Below are positions 35,553 to 44,131 of a DNA stretch of 64,000 nucleotides, piece after piece. This DNA comes from Synechococcus sp. AG-670-B23 (GTDB lineage Bacteria; Cyanobacteriota; Cyanobacteriia; PCC-6307; Cyanobiaceae). Both the position numbers and the translations under genes were made by a program. Each line of letters opens with the position of its first letter. The first letter of the stretch is position 1. Below the pieces are notes generated by a model, which was not told the DNA's origin, did not search any database, and was given only the letters and a program-made list of their open reading frames with translations. The stretch lies in the NCBI GenBank assembly GCA_003209165.1, contig QCSL01000004.1, positions 18,206 through 82,205 of the forward strand. Direction: 5' to 3'.

Positions 35553-35863
35553 CAGCTGGCGTTGCCTCCCGCAGGAGTGCTGGGACTGGGGGATGGAGAG
35601 GGAGCTGAGGTCTTTGGAGGGTCGGGTTCCCAGTGGTCAATGATCCCCACAATCGTGAGGTCACTGGGGTACGACTTGCTGCCGGCGGCTTCACGGGCGG
35701 CCGAGCTGCTGACGCAGATCACCCAGTCACCAGGTTTCGCACCGACCGCATCGACAGCCACCTTCTTGGTGCTTCCATCGAGCACCACCTGCAGATGCTT
35801 GTGCTCGAAATCGGGGATCCGGTTGGTGGAAACGAGCGGCTTGACGACCTTGACGATGAGCAT
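35552..35863 (-). CDS. csoS4A: Carboxysome vertex protein CsoS4A
   Basis: A 103-residue CcmL/EutN-fold pentamer. The start at 35863 (MLIVKVVKPLVSTNRIPDF) is the standard N-terminus; the longer frame to 35953 overlaps csoSCA heavily and is rejected. The body has VDAVGAKPGDWVICVSSSAA and IVGIIDHWEP, followed by a proline/serine-rich C-terminal tail (PPKTSAPSPSPSPSTPAG) not needed for the fold. Two base pairs separate it from the csoSCA stop. Confidence 0.95.
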   Translation of the reverse strand: MLIVKVVKPLVSTNRIPDFEHKHLQVVLDGSTKKVAVDAVGAKPGDWVICVSSSAAREAAGSKSYPSDLTIVGIIDHWEPDPPKTSAPSPSPSPSTPAGGNAS

Positions 35864-35865
35864 GA

Positions 35866-37614
35866 TCAGTGAGCCTCCGGAAGCTGCGGGTCGAGCGAGG
35901 AACCGACGACCTCGGCAGGAGCCGTCTGATTGCGGTCGCGAATGGTGAGACAAGTGTGGAGCAGACCCTCGTTAACGAGAGCTGCGTAGCGATCGGTGAT
36001 GGCCTGATTCACCCGATGGCAATCGGCGATGGCACGTTCCCGGGCACCTGGCACGCGACCGGAATAGTCGAAACGCACCACGAGCGGGATCGGTAGATCC
36101 CGCGCCACGTTGAGGCCCTTAAAGATCTTGACGCCCACATCAACATCAGGAGCGCCCTCCTCGACGGTGTCGAGGTGGGCGAAGTAAGTGAGGTTCCGCA
36201 GATGAACCTCTTTGAAGCCAATGCCCACACCGATGAATCGCTCCGCGTGCCCGGCATCCGGGTAAGTCCCCCCATGCAGGTCTTGCACGTAGTCAATCTG
36301 GGAGAAGTTATTGGCGAGCAACCGCGTCAAGAAATACACCATCCCGGCATCCATGGGGGCGGGTGCAGAGCTCTCAACGGATTCAGCAATCTGCGCCATC
36401 GCCTGATCGGCACTCATGGATGCCGTGGCGGCATGCAATTCCCTGGCGCAAATCCAACGGTCAAGAACCATCTCGCTATCGCGGCTCGGGGGATGCACCC
36501 GGATCGCATCAGTGTCGGTGTCGAGGCCGATCAGCAAAAGATCAACGGAGGCACCGCAGCAGAAGCTGTTTTCCACCGCCTCACGGAAGTCCAGCAGGCG
36601 CTGATGACCAGCCGCTGCCGCTAGTTCGTCGTTGCTGCCGTGGGCAGCGCAGCCCTGGTGGGAGGGATCGAGGGAACTGAAGTGGTACGTCACCACCTTC
36701 AGATAGCGGGTTGGTTCGGTGGAGGGATTCGGTGAACCTTCTCGGTAGCGACGATGCTCGGTTTTGACCCAGCGGTTCACCGTGTTCTCCACATCGAACA
36801 TGGCGCCAGCATGGGAACGGCGACGCACGGCGCTGAAAGGAATGCGCAGGGCATAGGCCACCGTGTGAGCCAGCCGACCATCAGCACATGGCGTTAGATC
36901 GAGAAGATGGATGCCGCAGTCGAGCAGAAACTGTTCGAACTCCCTGGAGGCAGCACTTCCTATGCCGGCATCCAGAGGGTCGTCCTGGAAGAAGCGATCA
37001 CTGAACAACCGATGGCTTTCGAATACACACCAGGCGAACAGGGCGCGCATATCGAGGGGACGCACCCAGGCCCGCTGCAGGATGTGATCCGGCAGATCAA
37101 AGCCGAGTTCGGCCCGACACATTCGCTGGGCCTGGGGGATGAAATCGGTTTCGTGCTGTAGAGCTGAAACCTGCTGGAGCAGAGGAACAATCCGATCAAA
37201 ACGACCCTTGATTTCCTGCTCGTAGGCTTGAAGATGGGCGTTGGCCGCTGCGTTCGTGAGCGGATGACTCCGATGAGTGATCGGCAGTGAACTGCGGCTC
37301 AAATTGAAAGGGACCGCTCGCTTGGCTGATTTCTCACGACGCACCCAACCCGGCTGAGACGGGGCAGGGCGCTGGGCGTCGTTGCTGGAGCGAATCCGGC
37401 CACCACCCACAGAGCCATGACCCAGTTGAGCGGCCTTGCCCGAAGTAGTGAGGGCACGCCGCCGTTCAAGTGCAGCCTGGCGAGTGGTTGACTCCGCCTC
37501 AGACGTGGTCTGAGCGGAATCAGATGTCGTCAACAGCTGCTGAAGCTGGCGACGGGTGGGAGCTGACGGGGCCTGAGGTCGCCCGCCACGGAGAGGCTTG
37601 GAGCGGACCATCAA
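35866..37614 (-). CDS. csoSCA: Carboxysomal carbonic anhydrase CsoSCA (CsoS3)
   Basis: A 582-residue beta-class-derived carbonic anhydrase of the carboxysome lumen; it converts bicarbonate to CO2 for RuBisCO. After a disordered N-terminus of about 130 residues come a helical domain, the catalytic domain (DLTPCADGRLAHTVAYALRI, then HFSSLDPSHQGCAAHGSND with zinc-type Cys and His) and a C-terminal domain. The N-terminal segment contains QAALERRRALTTSGKAA, very close to a CsoS2 N-repeat (ELALERRKALTTSGKK). This suggests the same RuBisCO-binding mode (inference). It starts 4 bp after the csoS2 stop. Confidence 0.95.
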   Translation of the reverse strand: MMVRSKPLRGGRPQAPSAPTRRQLQQLLTTSDSAQTTSEAESTTRQAALERRRALTTSGKAAQLGHGSVGGGRIRSSNDAQRPAPSQPGWVRREKSAKRAVPFNLSRSSLPITHRSHPLTNAAANAHLQAYEQEIKGRFDRIVPLLQQVSALQHETDFIPQAQRMCRAELGFDLPDHILQRAWVRPLDMRALFAWCVFESHRLFSDRFFQDDPLDAGIGSAASREFEQFLLDCGIHLLDLTPCADGRLAHTVAYALRIPFSAVRRRSHAGAMFDVENTVNRWVKTEHRRYREGSPNPSTEPTRYLKVVTYHFSSLDPSHQGCAAHGSNDELAAAAGHQRLLDFREAVENSFCCGASVDLLLIGLDTDTDAIRVHPPSRDSEMVLDRWICARELHAATASMSADQAMAQIAESVESSAPAPMDAGMVYFLTRLLANNFSQIDYVQDLHGGTYPDAGHAERFIGVGIGFKEVHLRNLTYFAHLDTVEEGAPDVDVGVKIFKGLNVARDLPIPLVVRFDYSGRVPGARERAIADCHRVNQAITDRYAALVNEGLLHTCLTIRDRNQTAPAEVVGSSLDPQLPEAH

Positions 37615-37618
37615 TGGA

Positions 37619-39973
37619 TCAGCCCCGTGCGCCGCCGGAGACGGTGATCAGGGAACCTTTCTCGGTGTTTCCGCTGGAACCGGTCACGCGGCTCAAAGGC
37701 CATTCGGTCTCCTCGTTGCGCTTGCGCTCAAAGGGAGACATGGCACTCATCGGGCCGGGACGGGTGGGGTTGCGACGGCGGGCCGAAGCACCCTCAGTAC
37801 CGGTGACGTGCTCACCACGGTCCCAATCGTCACCGGTGATCTTGGTGGACGAACCCTCGCCGGTGACCCGAGAGGCTGGCTTCTCGGAAGGCTCACTGAC
37901 CACAGCCACTGTGGGCTGGAACTGACGCTGCTGACGGTTTTGGAACTCGCGGTTGTCGAAGCGGAACTGCTCAGTACCGGTCACCTTGCCGCCAGCCATG
38001 TCAAAAGGGCCAGTGATGCGATTCCCCTGCTCATAAGAGGTACCGGTCACACCGGAATTGGCCTCGCGTTGTTGCTGGGCAGCACGGGCAGGAGACACCA
38101 CGCTGAAGCGGGTCCAGGCAGCACCCTCAGGGGATTGACCGTGGGTATCGGTGCCGGCAGGGGCATCAGCGCCACAGGCTGCGGCCAACTGATCAGCACC
38201 CACATAAGGAGTGCCGGTTACCGCTTCGCAAGCACCACGCTTGTCGCCAGTCATCACACCACCCACACCGGGTTGGATGCCGGTCATGGCGGCAGAAGGG
38301 GTGCCGACACGCACGGGGGTGCGCTCACGGATGGCCTGCACGGCGGGTGTGCCGCAATGTTGGCCGGCCTGCTCAAGGCCTGCATAGGGGGTACCAGTAA
38401 CGGCCTGGCAGCTGCCGGGCTCGTCGCCAGTCACATGTTCAGAACGGCCGGTGCGAGTTCCGCTCACCACCTGGTTACGGTTGGTGACGCTGAAGCCGAC
38501 CTTGGCAGCTTCAGGCTCGGGCTTGCCACCACAGAAGGCATTCACCTGCTCGGCACTGATGTATTGATCGCCTGTCACGCGATGGCAGGAGCCAAATTCA
38601 TCACCGGTGACCTGAGCCGATCGGCCCACCATCGTGCCGGTCACGCCAGTGCCGGACAGGGTGCCGGAGAGACCAACTTTGGCGGCAGGACGACCTTCGG
38701 GCAGGGGATCGGAACCGAGGTACTGATCGCCAGTGAGGCTGCGATTGGCGCCGGCTTCATCGCCTGTGACGCTGGCGGAGCGACCAACCATCACACCGCT
38801 CACAGGACGACCCTGTTCGGTGAGGCTTTGGCCCACCTTGCGCGGGGAGGTCACGCCACCACCGCAGAAGGCAGCGGATTGATTGGAGGAGATGTACTCG
38901 GTGCCGGTCACGCTTTTACAGGTGCCGGGCTCATCGCCGGTGACCTTTTCGGAACGGCCGACTTCATTTCCTGTGACGCGGTTGCCATGGCTCGTGGCCG
39001 TGACACGCACCTTGGCAGGCGTGGTGGGAGCGGGAGCGGTCTGACAGAAGGTCTGGAAGACTTCGGCACCGAGGTACTCCGTACCGGTGATGGAACGGCA
39101 GGTGCTGGCTTCGTTGCCGGTGGTTTTTACCGAGCGGTTTGCCTGGGTTCCGGTCACCGTTTGCCCAGCCGTGGTGGTGCTTTCACCCACTTTCCAGTGG
39201 GCATCAGCAGCAGCGGCTTGCTTGGCACCGTGACGGTTGGGACCGGTGGGGCGAGTCGCACCAGCGCTTTGCTTGTTACGGGCGCCGGCCTTGGTGCGCA
39301 GCTCACGAACTTGCTTGGCCAGCTCGCGGCTGGTGAGGTCAGGATTGGCCTGACGGGCAACCGCCGCCGCACTGGTGGATTGCTTTCCGGCGGTCTTACC
39401 GTGCTTCGCCATGGCCTCACGACGGGCCAGCACCAGCGCACGGCTGGGATTATCGATGGCACGGCGCTTGGGGGTGGCCGAGCGGCGCTCCGAACGGGCA
39501 GAAAACTTGGGAGCTGGCGCAGTCACGGCAGCCTTTTCTGCAGCACGCTTGCCACCACAACCACAGCTCTTAGTGGTTTCAGCCGGTGCAGCGGCATTGG
39601 TTTTGGTATGGCGGGCGACATCAGCGCGGTTGCGATCGCGACTGGTGTCGGCTGTCTTGCCGCGGCGTGACAAGGCATCACGACGGGCTAGCACCAATTC
39701 GCGGCTGGGATCGCGATGCGGCTTGACCTGGGAGCTGCGGCTTGCAGGAGCAGCCGTAAAGGTCGTGGTCAGCTGCGGAGCTACAGCAACGGAGGTGGCA
39801 GTTGCAGAAACAGGCTCAGCAGCTGGAGCCGCATTGGTGCGGGTGGGACGGGCATCAGCAACGGTGCGAACACGGTTGGCGCCATCACCAGCCGCTACCG
39901 AGGACTTCTTACCGGAAGTGGTCAGCGCCTTGCGGCGTTCAAGTGCGAGTTCGCGACTGGAGAGTCTTGCCAT
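37619..39973 (-). CDS. csoS2: Carboxysome scaffold protein CsoS2
   Basis: A 784-residue disordered scaffold that condenses RuBisCO and tethers it to the shell. N-terminal RuBisCO-binding repeats are visible as SRELALERRKALTTSGKK, SRELVLARRDALSRRGK and SRALVLARREAMAKHGK, plus a weaker fourth. About six middle repeats with paired VTG motifs follow, for example VGRSEKVTGDEPGTCKSVTG and MVGRSAQVTGDEFGSCHRVT, usually with spaced cysteines. The C-terminal region (GVTGTSYEQGNRITGPFD, TGSSGNTEKGSLITVSGG) is the shell anchor. The gene is one uninterrupted frame. Its repeats explain the DNA-level repetition here and the long spurious antisense frame. Confidence 0.97.
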   Translation of the reverse strand: MARLSSRELALERRKALTTSGKKSSVAAGDGANRVRTVADARPTRTNAAPAAEPVSATATSVAVAPQLTTTFTAAPASRSSQVKPHRDPSRELVLARRDALSRRGKTADTSRDRNRADVARHTKTNAAAPAETTKSCGCGGKRAAEKAAVTAPAPKFSARSERRSATPKRRAIDNPSRALVLARREAMAKHGKTAGKQSTSAAAVARQANPDLTSRELAKQVRELRTKAGARNKQSAGATRPTGPNRHGAKQAAAADAHWKVGESTTTAGQTVTGTQANRSVKTTGNEASTCRSITGTEYLGAEVFQTFCQTAPAPTTPAKVRVTATSHGNRVTGNEVGRSEKVTGDEPGTCKSVTGTEYISSNQSAAFCGGGVTSPRKVGQSLTEQGRPVSGVMVGRSASVTGDEAGANRSLTGDQYLGSDPLPEGRPAAKVGLSGTLSGTGVTGTMVGRSAQVTGDEFGSCHRVTGDQYISAEQVNAFCGGKPEPEAAKVGFSVTNRNQVVSGTRTGRSEHVTGDEPGSCQAVTGTPYAGLEQAGQHCGTPAVQAIRERTPVRVGTPSAAMTGIQPGVGGVMTGDKRGACEAVTGTPYVGADQLAAACGADAPAGTDTHGQSPEGAAWTRFSVVSPARAAQQQREANSGVTGTSYEQGNRITGPFDMAGGKVTGTEQFRFDNREFQNRQQRQFQPTVAVVSEPSEKPASRVTGEGSSTKITGDDWDRGEHVTGTEGASARRRNPTRPGPMSAMSPFERKRNEETEWPLSRVTGSSGNTEKGSLITVSGGARG

Positions 39974-40030
39974 GTCCGCCCAAAGATGTCGTCGTGAGGT
40001 GGAAGGGCACCTGCCCCTCCGAAAAAGCTG

Positions 40031-40053
40031 GAGCCCTGATCAGGTCAGGGCTC
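40031..40053 (-). promoter_or_regulatory. Intercistronic hairpin between rbcS and csoS2
   Basis: GAGCCCTGA and TCAGGGCTC form a perfect 9-bp stem with a 5-nt loop. In the transcript it is followed after three bases by GCTTTTTC, so it looks like an attenuating terminator. It lies in the 100-bp gap between the abundant rbcLS genes and csoS2. Confidence 0.65.
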
Positions 40054-40064
40054 GAAACCATGGG

Positions 40065-40088
40065 TTCGAAGGATCAGCGTCCTTCGAA
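40065..40088 (-). promoter_or_regulatory. Hairpin spanning the rbcS stop codon
   Basis: TTCGAAGGA and TCCTTCGAA form a perfect 9-bp stem with a 6-nt loop. The rbcS stop codon is in the loop. With the hairpin at 40031-40053 it makes two consecutive structures at the rbcS 3' end, a layout suited to mRNA stabilisation or partial termination. Confidence 0.6.
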
Positions 40089-40415
40089 GACCACGAAGCA
40101 TGAACCCTGGCTTTGGGTGTAGGCGTCGTAACCGACGATGCGCACGTGGTGGTCGGGGTATGCGCGATGGCAAGCCTCGAGCTCACTGACAACGACGTTC
40201 AGATCCTTCTCACCGAAGAAGGGAAGCTTCCAATACGACCAGTAGGTGGCCATGGAGTTGCTGGGGTGGACGTGCTCGACGAGCGGGCTCCAACCCTGGG
40301 CAATGATGTACGCGATCTGGTCGTAGATCTCGTCCTGGGTCATCGGCGGAAGAAAGCCGAAGGTCTCCAGGGTGGCGACTGTTTGGTAGTCACCCACGGT
40401 GCTCTGGAAAGGCAT
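40074..40415 (-). CDS. rbcS: RuBisCO small subunit (form IA)
   Basis: A 113-residue CbbS-type small subunit. Landmarks are FGFLPPMTQDEIYDQIAYII, WSPLVEHVHPSN, TYWSYWKLPFFGEKD, and the end GYDAYTQSQGSCFVVFEGR. It caps the L8 core of the holoenzyme. It follows rbcL by 58 bp containing a terminator-like hairpin and is followed by two more hairpins, which may set its expression relative to csoS2. Confidence 0.98.
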   Translation of the reverse strand: MPFQSTVGDYQTVATLETFGFLPPMTQDEIYDQIAYIIAQGWSPLVEHVHPSNSMATYWSYWKLPFFGEKDLNVVVSELEACHRAYPDHHVRIVGYDAYTQSQGSCFVVFEGR

Positions 40416-40442
40416 GGGGATCCTGGGTTAAGAAAAAGGGGT

Positions 40443-40463
40443 GGCCGGTTGCAATAACCGGCC
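40443..40463 (-). promoter_or_regulatory. Intercistronic terminator-like hairpin between rbcL and rbcS
   Basis: GGCCGGTT and AACCGGCC form a perfect 8-bp GC-rich stem with a 5-nt loop. In the transcript it is followed by ACCCCTTTTTCTT. The structure lies immediately downstream of rbcL and before rbcS, so it must be partly read through. Confidence 0.65.
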
Positions 40464-40473
40464 GAAGAAACAA

Positions 40474-41889
40474 TCAGTTCTGAACGTCGAGCTTGTCGAC
40501 GGTGTCGAACTCGAACTTGATCTCCTTCCAGGTCTCGAGAGCGATGGCCAGCTCAGGGCTGTGCTTACCGGCTTCCATGAGGATGTCCCGGCTTTCTTTC
40601 TCAATCTCGCGACCGGCATTGCGTGCCTTGACGCAGGCCTCAAGGGCCACACGGTTAGCAGCAGCACCTGCAGCGGAGCCCCAGGGGTGACCATGGGTAC
40701 CACCACCAAACTGCAGCACGGAGTCGTCACCGAAGATGGCGACCAGTGCAGGCATGTGCCACACATGAATACCGCCTGAAGCAACGGCAAACACGCCTGG
40801 CATGGAACCCCAGTCCTGATCGAAGAAGTTGCCGCGGCTGCGGTCTTCGGGCACGAAGGATTCGCGCAGCTGGTCGATGTAGCCGAGGGTGGTCTGACGA
40901 TCACCTTCCAGCTTTCCGACCACGGTGCCGGTGTGGAGCTGGTCACCACCGGAGAGACGCAGACACTTGGCAAGAACGCGGAAGTGGATGCCGTGCTTGG
41001 GGTGACGGTCGATCACCGCGTGCATGGCGCGGTGGATGTGCAGCAACATTCCGTTCTTGCGGCACCACTTCGACAGACCGGTATTTGCCGTGAAACCACC
41101 GGTGATGAAGTCGTGCATGATGATTGGCATGCCAAGTTCCTTAGCGAACTCAGCGCGCTCATACATCTCTTCGGGAGTGTTGGCGGTCACATTGAGGTAG
41201 TGACCCTTGCGCTCGCCGGTCTCCTGCTCGGACAGCTTGATGGCTTCAGCAACGAATTCGAAGCGGTTCTGCCAGCGCTGAAAGGGCTGGGAGTTGATGT
41301 TCTCGTCGTCCTTGGTGAAGTCCAGACCGCCGCGCAGACACTCATAGACAACACGGCCATAGTTTTTACCGCTCAGGCCGAGCTTCGGCTTGATGGTGCA
41401 ACCCAGCAGAGGACGGCCGTACTTATTCATCCGGTCGCGCTCGACCTGGATGCCGTTCGGCGGGCCGTAGCAGCTCTTGATGAAGGCCATCGGGAAGCGA
41501 ATGTCTTCCAGACGGAGGTGGCGAAGAGCCTTGAAACCGAAAACGTTGCCGACCAGGGAGGTCAGAACGTTGGTAATAGAACCCTCTTCAAAAAGGTCGA
41601 GGGGGTAGGCAATGAACGCATAGAAAGACTCCTTGTCACCAGGGACGTCTTCGATGCGGTAGCAACGGCCTTTGTAGAAGTCGAGATCGGTGAGGAGCTC
41701 GGACCACACAGTGGACCAGGTGCCGGTGGAGGATTCAGCAGCCACAGCAGCGGCGACTTCTTCCTTGGGCACACCTTCTTGGCCGGTGCACTTGAAGCAG
41801 GCCAGAAGGTCGGTGTCGAGGGGGACGTAATCAGGAGTCCAGTACGTATCCCTGTACTCCTTGACCCCAGCATCGTACTTCTTGCTCAT
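40474..41889 (-). CDS. rbcL: RuBisCO large subunit (form IA)
   Basis: A 471-residue CbbL. The carbamylated active-site lysine motif is [20 protein letters not shown], the catalytic base region is [18 protein letters not shown], and loop 6 is [16 protein letters not shown]. The N-terminus ([20 protein letters not shown]) is the form IA type found in alpha-carboxysomes. The enzyme carboxylates ribulose-1,5-bisphosphate inside the shell, is packed by CsoS2, assembled with acRAF and reactivated by CbbX, all encoded nearby. It follows csoS1 by 71 bp. Confidence 0.99.
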   Translation of the reverse strand: MSKKYDAGVKEYRDTYWTPDYVPLDTDLLACFKCTGQEGVPKEEVAAAVAAESSTGTWSTVWSELLTDLDFYKGRCYRIEDVPGDKESFYAFIAYPLDLFEEGSITNVLTSLVGNVFGFKALRHLRLEDIRFPMAFIKSCYGPPNGIQVERDRMNKYGRPLLGCTIKPKLGLSGKNYGRVVYECLRGGLDFTKDDENINSQPFQRWQNRFEFVAEAIKLSEQETGERKGHYLNVTANTPEEMYERAEFAKELGMPIIMHDFITGGFTANTGLSKWCRKNGMLLHIHRAMHAVIDRHPKHGIHFRVLAKCLRLSGGDQLHTGTVVGKLEGDRQTTLGYIDQLRESFVPEDRSRGNFFDQDWGSMPGVFAVASGGIHVWHMPALVAIFGDDSVLQFGGGTHGHPWGSAAGAAANRVALEACVKARNAGREIEKESRDILMEAGKHSPELAIALETWKEIKFEFDTVDKLDVQN

Positions 41890-41960
41890 GGGAAAACTCC
41901 GTTAGGTCGGTGAAGAGGTTGAGACGTTCGCGTGCCTCGTCAGAGGCTCAGCGGAAGATC

Positions 41961-42272
41961 TCAGTCCTTCTGACCAAGGAAGTTGCCGTTGCCCAGAGCA
42001 GGCTCCACTTCGCGGTGGGGACGGGCAATGATGTGAGCAGCAACCAGGCCGTCACCGACTCGCTCGCAAGCGTCAGCGCCAGCGCGCACAGCAGCATTAA
42101 CAGCGCCAGTTTCGCCGCGAACCAGAACGGTGACGTAACCGCCGCCGACAAACTCACGACCGATCAGGCGCACTTCGGCAGCCTTGGTCATGGCATCAGC
42201 TGCCTCGATGGCGGGGACCAGACCGCGGGTCTCAATCATGCCGAGGGCGATGCCCATGGTTTCGTTAGCCAT
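41961..42272 (-). CDS. csoS1: Major carboxysome shell hexamer protein CsoS1
   Basis: A 103-residue single BMC-domain protein: MGIALGMIETRGLVPAIEAA, REFVGGGYVTVLVRGETGAV, GLVAAHIIARPHREVEPAL. It forms the hexagonal facets with small charged pores. It is the first gene of the minus-strand rbc-cso operon; the 327-bp region upstream carries palindromes likely to regulate the operon. The C-terminal tail (GNGNFLGQKD) is short. Confidence 0.98.
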   Translation of the reverse strand: MANETMGIALGMIETRGLVPAIEAADAMTKAAEVRLIGREFVGGGYVTVLVRGETGAVNAAVRAGADACERVGDGLVAAHIIARPHREVEPALGNGNFLGQKD

Positions 42273-42381
42273 TGCCTACCGGGAGAAGGGGTGGAATGTT
42301 CGCTCGGGACATTGCTCCGCCACAACCCTTCCCGTCAAGAGATTTGGGCGACTTTCTCTATCACTGTCCATACTGAACCTA

Positions 42382-42396
42382 ATAAGCCTGGCTTAT
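42382..42396. promoter_or_regulatory. Perfect inverted repeat upstream of csoS1 (candidate RbcR/CbbR site)
   Basis: ATAAGCC and GGCTTAT flank one central base, about 110 bp upstream of the csoS1 start codon. Read as ATAAG-N5-CTTAT it loosely resembles the LysR-type RbcR/CbbR recognition pattern, which is typical for control of rbc operons. The rest of 42273-42599 has no gene. Confidence 0.5.
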
Positions 42397-42436
42397 GACC
42401 CTGTGCCTCACTGTTCCGGTCTGCTGTGGTGGTTCG

Positions 42437-42446
42437 TGTGATCACA
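42437..42446. promoter_or_regulatory. TGTGATCACA palindrome in the csoS1-rdgB intergenic region
   Basis: A perfect 10-bp palindrome with the half-sites of CRP-family regulators but no 6-bp spacer. It lies between the divergent csoS1 and rdgB genes. Function is only suggested by position and symmetry. Confidence 0.3.
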
Positions 42447-42471
42447 TCCCCACAAGTCGTTGTCAGCAGCG

Positions 42472-42491
42472 GTGAAGCTGCATAGCTTCAC
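42472..42491. promoter_or_regulatory. Perfect 8-bp-stem inverted repeat in the csoS1-rdgB region
   Basis: GTGAAGCT and AGCTTCAC flank a 4-nt loop (GCAT). There is no T-run on either side, so it is more likely a protein site or leader hairpin than a terminator. It lies 200 bp upstream of csoS1 and 109 bp upstream of rdgB. Confidence 0.4.
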
Positions 42492-42599
42492 AAGACGACA
42501 CTCTCCTAAAGCCTTGCTGCGGGATGGAATGTTCAACCCAAGGGTGTCGCTGGGTCGAATCGAGAAATTTTTAGCTCCTATCCCCAACAAGCCCGCACA

Positions 42600-43208
42600 A
42601 TGGAAGCCCTCTTTTGTTGGCTTTCGTTGTCGCTTCACCTCACCATTGCCACAGGTAATCCCGTCAAGGTTGCTGAAATTGAGGCCATGCTGGGACCTCT
42701 CTCCATCGATGTTCAGCGTCAACCGGCTGATCTGGATGTTGAAGAGACGGGAAATTCCTACCGTGAGAACGCTGAACTAAAAGCTTCAGCAGCATCCTTG
42801 CGAACCGGCGGCTGGGCATTAGCTGATGATTCTGGACTTGAGGTTGACGTTCTTCAGGGTGCACCGGGTTTGTATTCTGCCCGTTACGCCTCTGGAAACG
42901 ATGCCAAGTTGCAGCTCATTCTTCATGAGCTGGGTGATTCGCCCTATCGAAGCGCTTGTTTCCGCAGCACGATGGTGTTGTGTGATCCCACCGGCACCTG
43001 CCGTGCCGCTGCAGAGGGCATCTGCTGGGGGGAACTCCTGAGAGCCCCTGCCTACCCCGGTGGCGGATTCGAATCCCTGCTGTGGGTGCGGGAAGCCCGC
43101 TGCACCTATGGCGAACTGAATGCGGCCCAGCTCAGCCGCCTGGGTAGTCGTGGCAAGGCGGCGAGGGCTCTGGCGCCACAGTTGCGTGAACTGCTGAACC
43201 TGAGCTGA
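42600..43208 (+). CDS. rdgB: Non-canonical purine NTP pyrophosphatase (RdgB/HAM1 family)
   Basis: Up to 202 residues. The enzyme hydrolyses ITP, dITP and XTP to monophosphates, keeping deaminated purines out of nucleic acids. Signatures are LTIATGNPVKVAEIEAML, the catalytic acidic motif ADDSGLEVDVLQGAPGLYSA and AYPGGGFESLLWVREARCTY. The ATG at 42600 is nine codons longer than needed; a TTG at 42627 (LSLHLTIATGNP) would give the usual N-terminus. It interrupts the carboxysome gene set between csoS1 and csoS1D. Confidence 0.93.
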   Translation: MEALFCWLSLSLHLTIATGNPVKVAEIEAMLGPLSIDVQRQPADLDVEETGNSYRENAELKASAASLRTGGWALADDSGLEVDVLQGAPGLYSARYASGNDAKLQLILHELGDSPYRSACFRSTMVLCDPTGTCRAAAEGICWGELLRAPAYPGGGFESLLWVREARCTYGELNAAQLSRLGSRGKAARALAPQLRELLNLS

Positions 43209-43227
43209 TCTGACCTTGGCTGAGTGA

Positions 43228-44013
43228 TCAGCGCAGCCGTGAGTTGCTATTGATGTGGTCGATGGCGCGCATCGCCGCCGCCGCCGCCTCCTCCACGTCA
43301 CCTTCTCGTCCCGCCAGGGTGAGACGTCCGAAGGCACCCACCGCCTTCACGTCAACCAAAGTGATGTTGGAGGCTTTTTCAGCTTCATTGGCAGCGATCA
43401 GCACATATCCGGCAGGCTCCGTTTCCAGGATGAACATGCTCATCCCGGCTTCGATCATCGAGCCGCGTCGGTTCTGCCGGTTGATCAGCACGGCATGGTC
43501 AGGTGTGATAGCCCGGATGACTTCAGTCCAACTCACATCGGCTGGAGAACGCTGTTCGATCGTGCTCCCGATCGCCTCCAGCACCACGTCTCCGGAATGG
43601 AGCACCGTGCTTTGATCACGGTGGTAAAGGGCCATCGAACCGAACGCCCGCTCCACCACCATCTGACCGAGACGAACATTGCTGGCCTTCAGCGCGATGT
43701 CGGTCACACGGTGAACCGCCATGCCCGGTGACACTTCCATCCAAAGGCAAGCATCTCCCGGAATGGGCAGAAATCCTTGGCTCACCGACCCCATGTAGGC
43801 CGCCAGTTGCGGCTGCAGCGAGTCGATAAAAACATGGGTGCGCAGTTCGATTGACTGCACATGGCTGTTTTGACGCAGCAGCCTGGGAGACTCAGAATCC
43901 GTCGTTACAACACAGCTCGCTCCCCCCTGCTGGGGGGTCACCTCAGTCCCGGTGACGAGAGCACTACCGCCGCGTCGCCGCTCCCGAGCATCGAAGCTGG
44001 CAAAACGGGTCAT
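43228..44013 (-). CDS. csoS1D: CsoS1D tandem BMC (BMC-T) shell protein
   Basis: A 261-residue protein with two BMC domains in one chain (about residues 55-150 and 155-255), for example [20 protein letters not shown] and [20 protein letters not shown]. It forms trimers that stack and gate a large pore for metabolites such as RuBP. The N-terminal 50 residues are disordered and contain [20 protein letters not shown], whose VTGTE motif recalls the CsoS2 repeats. It is transcribed separately from the main operon but in the same orientation. Confidence 0.95.
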   Translation of the reverse strand: MTRFASFDARERRRGGSALVTGTEVTPQQGGASCVVTTDSESPRLLRQNSHVQSIELRTHVFIDSLQPQLAAYMGSVSQGFLPIPGDACLWMEVSPGMAVHRVTDIALKASNVRLGQMVVERAFGSMALYHRDQSTVLHSGDVVLEAIGSTIEQRSPADVSWTEVIRAITPDHAVLINRQNRRGSMIEAGMSMFILETEPAGYVLIAANEAEKASNITLVDVKAVGAFGRLTLAGREGDVEEAAAAAMRAIDHINSNSRLR

Positions 44014-44131
44014 GGCGGGGAGTGTACCGGACGAATTCAGCTGAAACGGGCCAGCAAAGAGTTAGTGCATGCGGTCTTGCGCCTTGAAATACAGCCGATA
44101 CCGTCCAGAAAACCCCCCTCGAGATCCTGCA

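Noticed and set aside
37598..39670. A 690-codon open frame antisense to csoS2
   Set aside because: Its glycine/threonine-rich product mirrors the CsoS2 repeats in reverse and has no recognisable domain; csoS2 itself is unmistakable.
37619..39973. DNA-level repeats considered as a CRISPR or satellite array
   Set aside because: The repeats are in frame, diverged, and encode the known CsoS2 motifs.
40933..41913. A 326-codon frame antisense to rbcL
   Set aside because: It is a shadow of the strongly biased rbcL codons; no protein family is seen.
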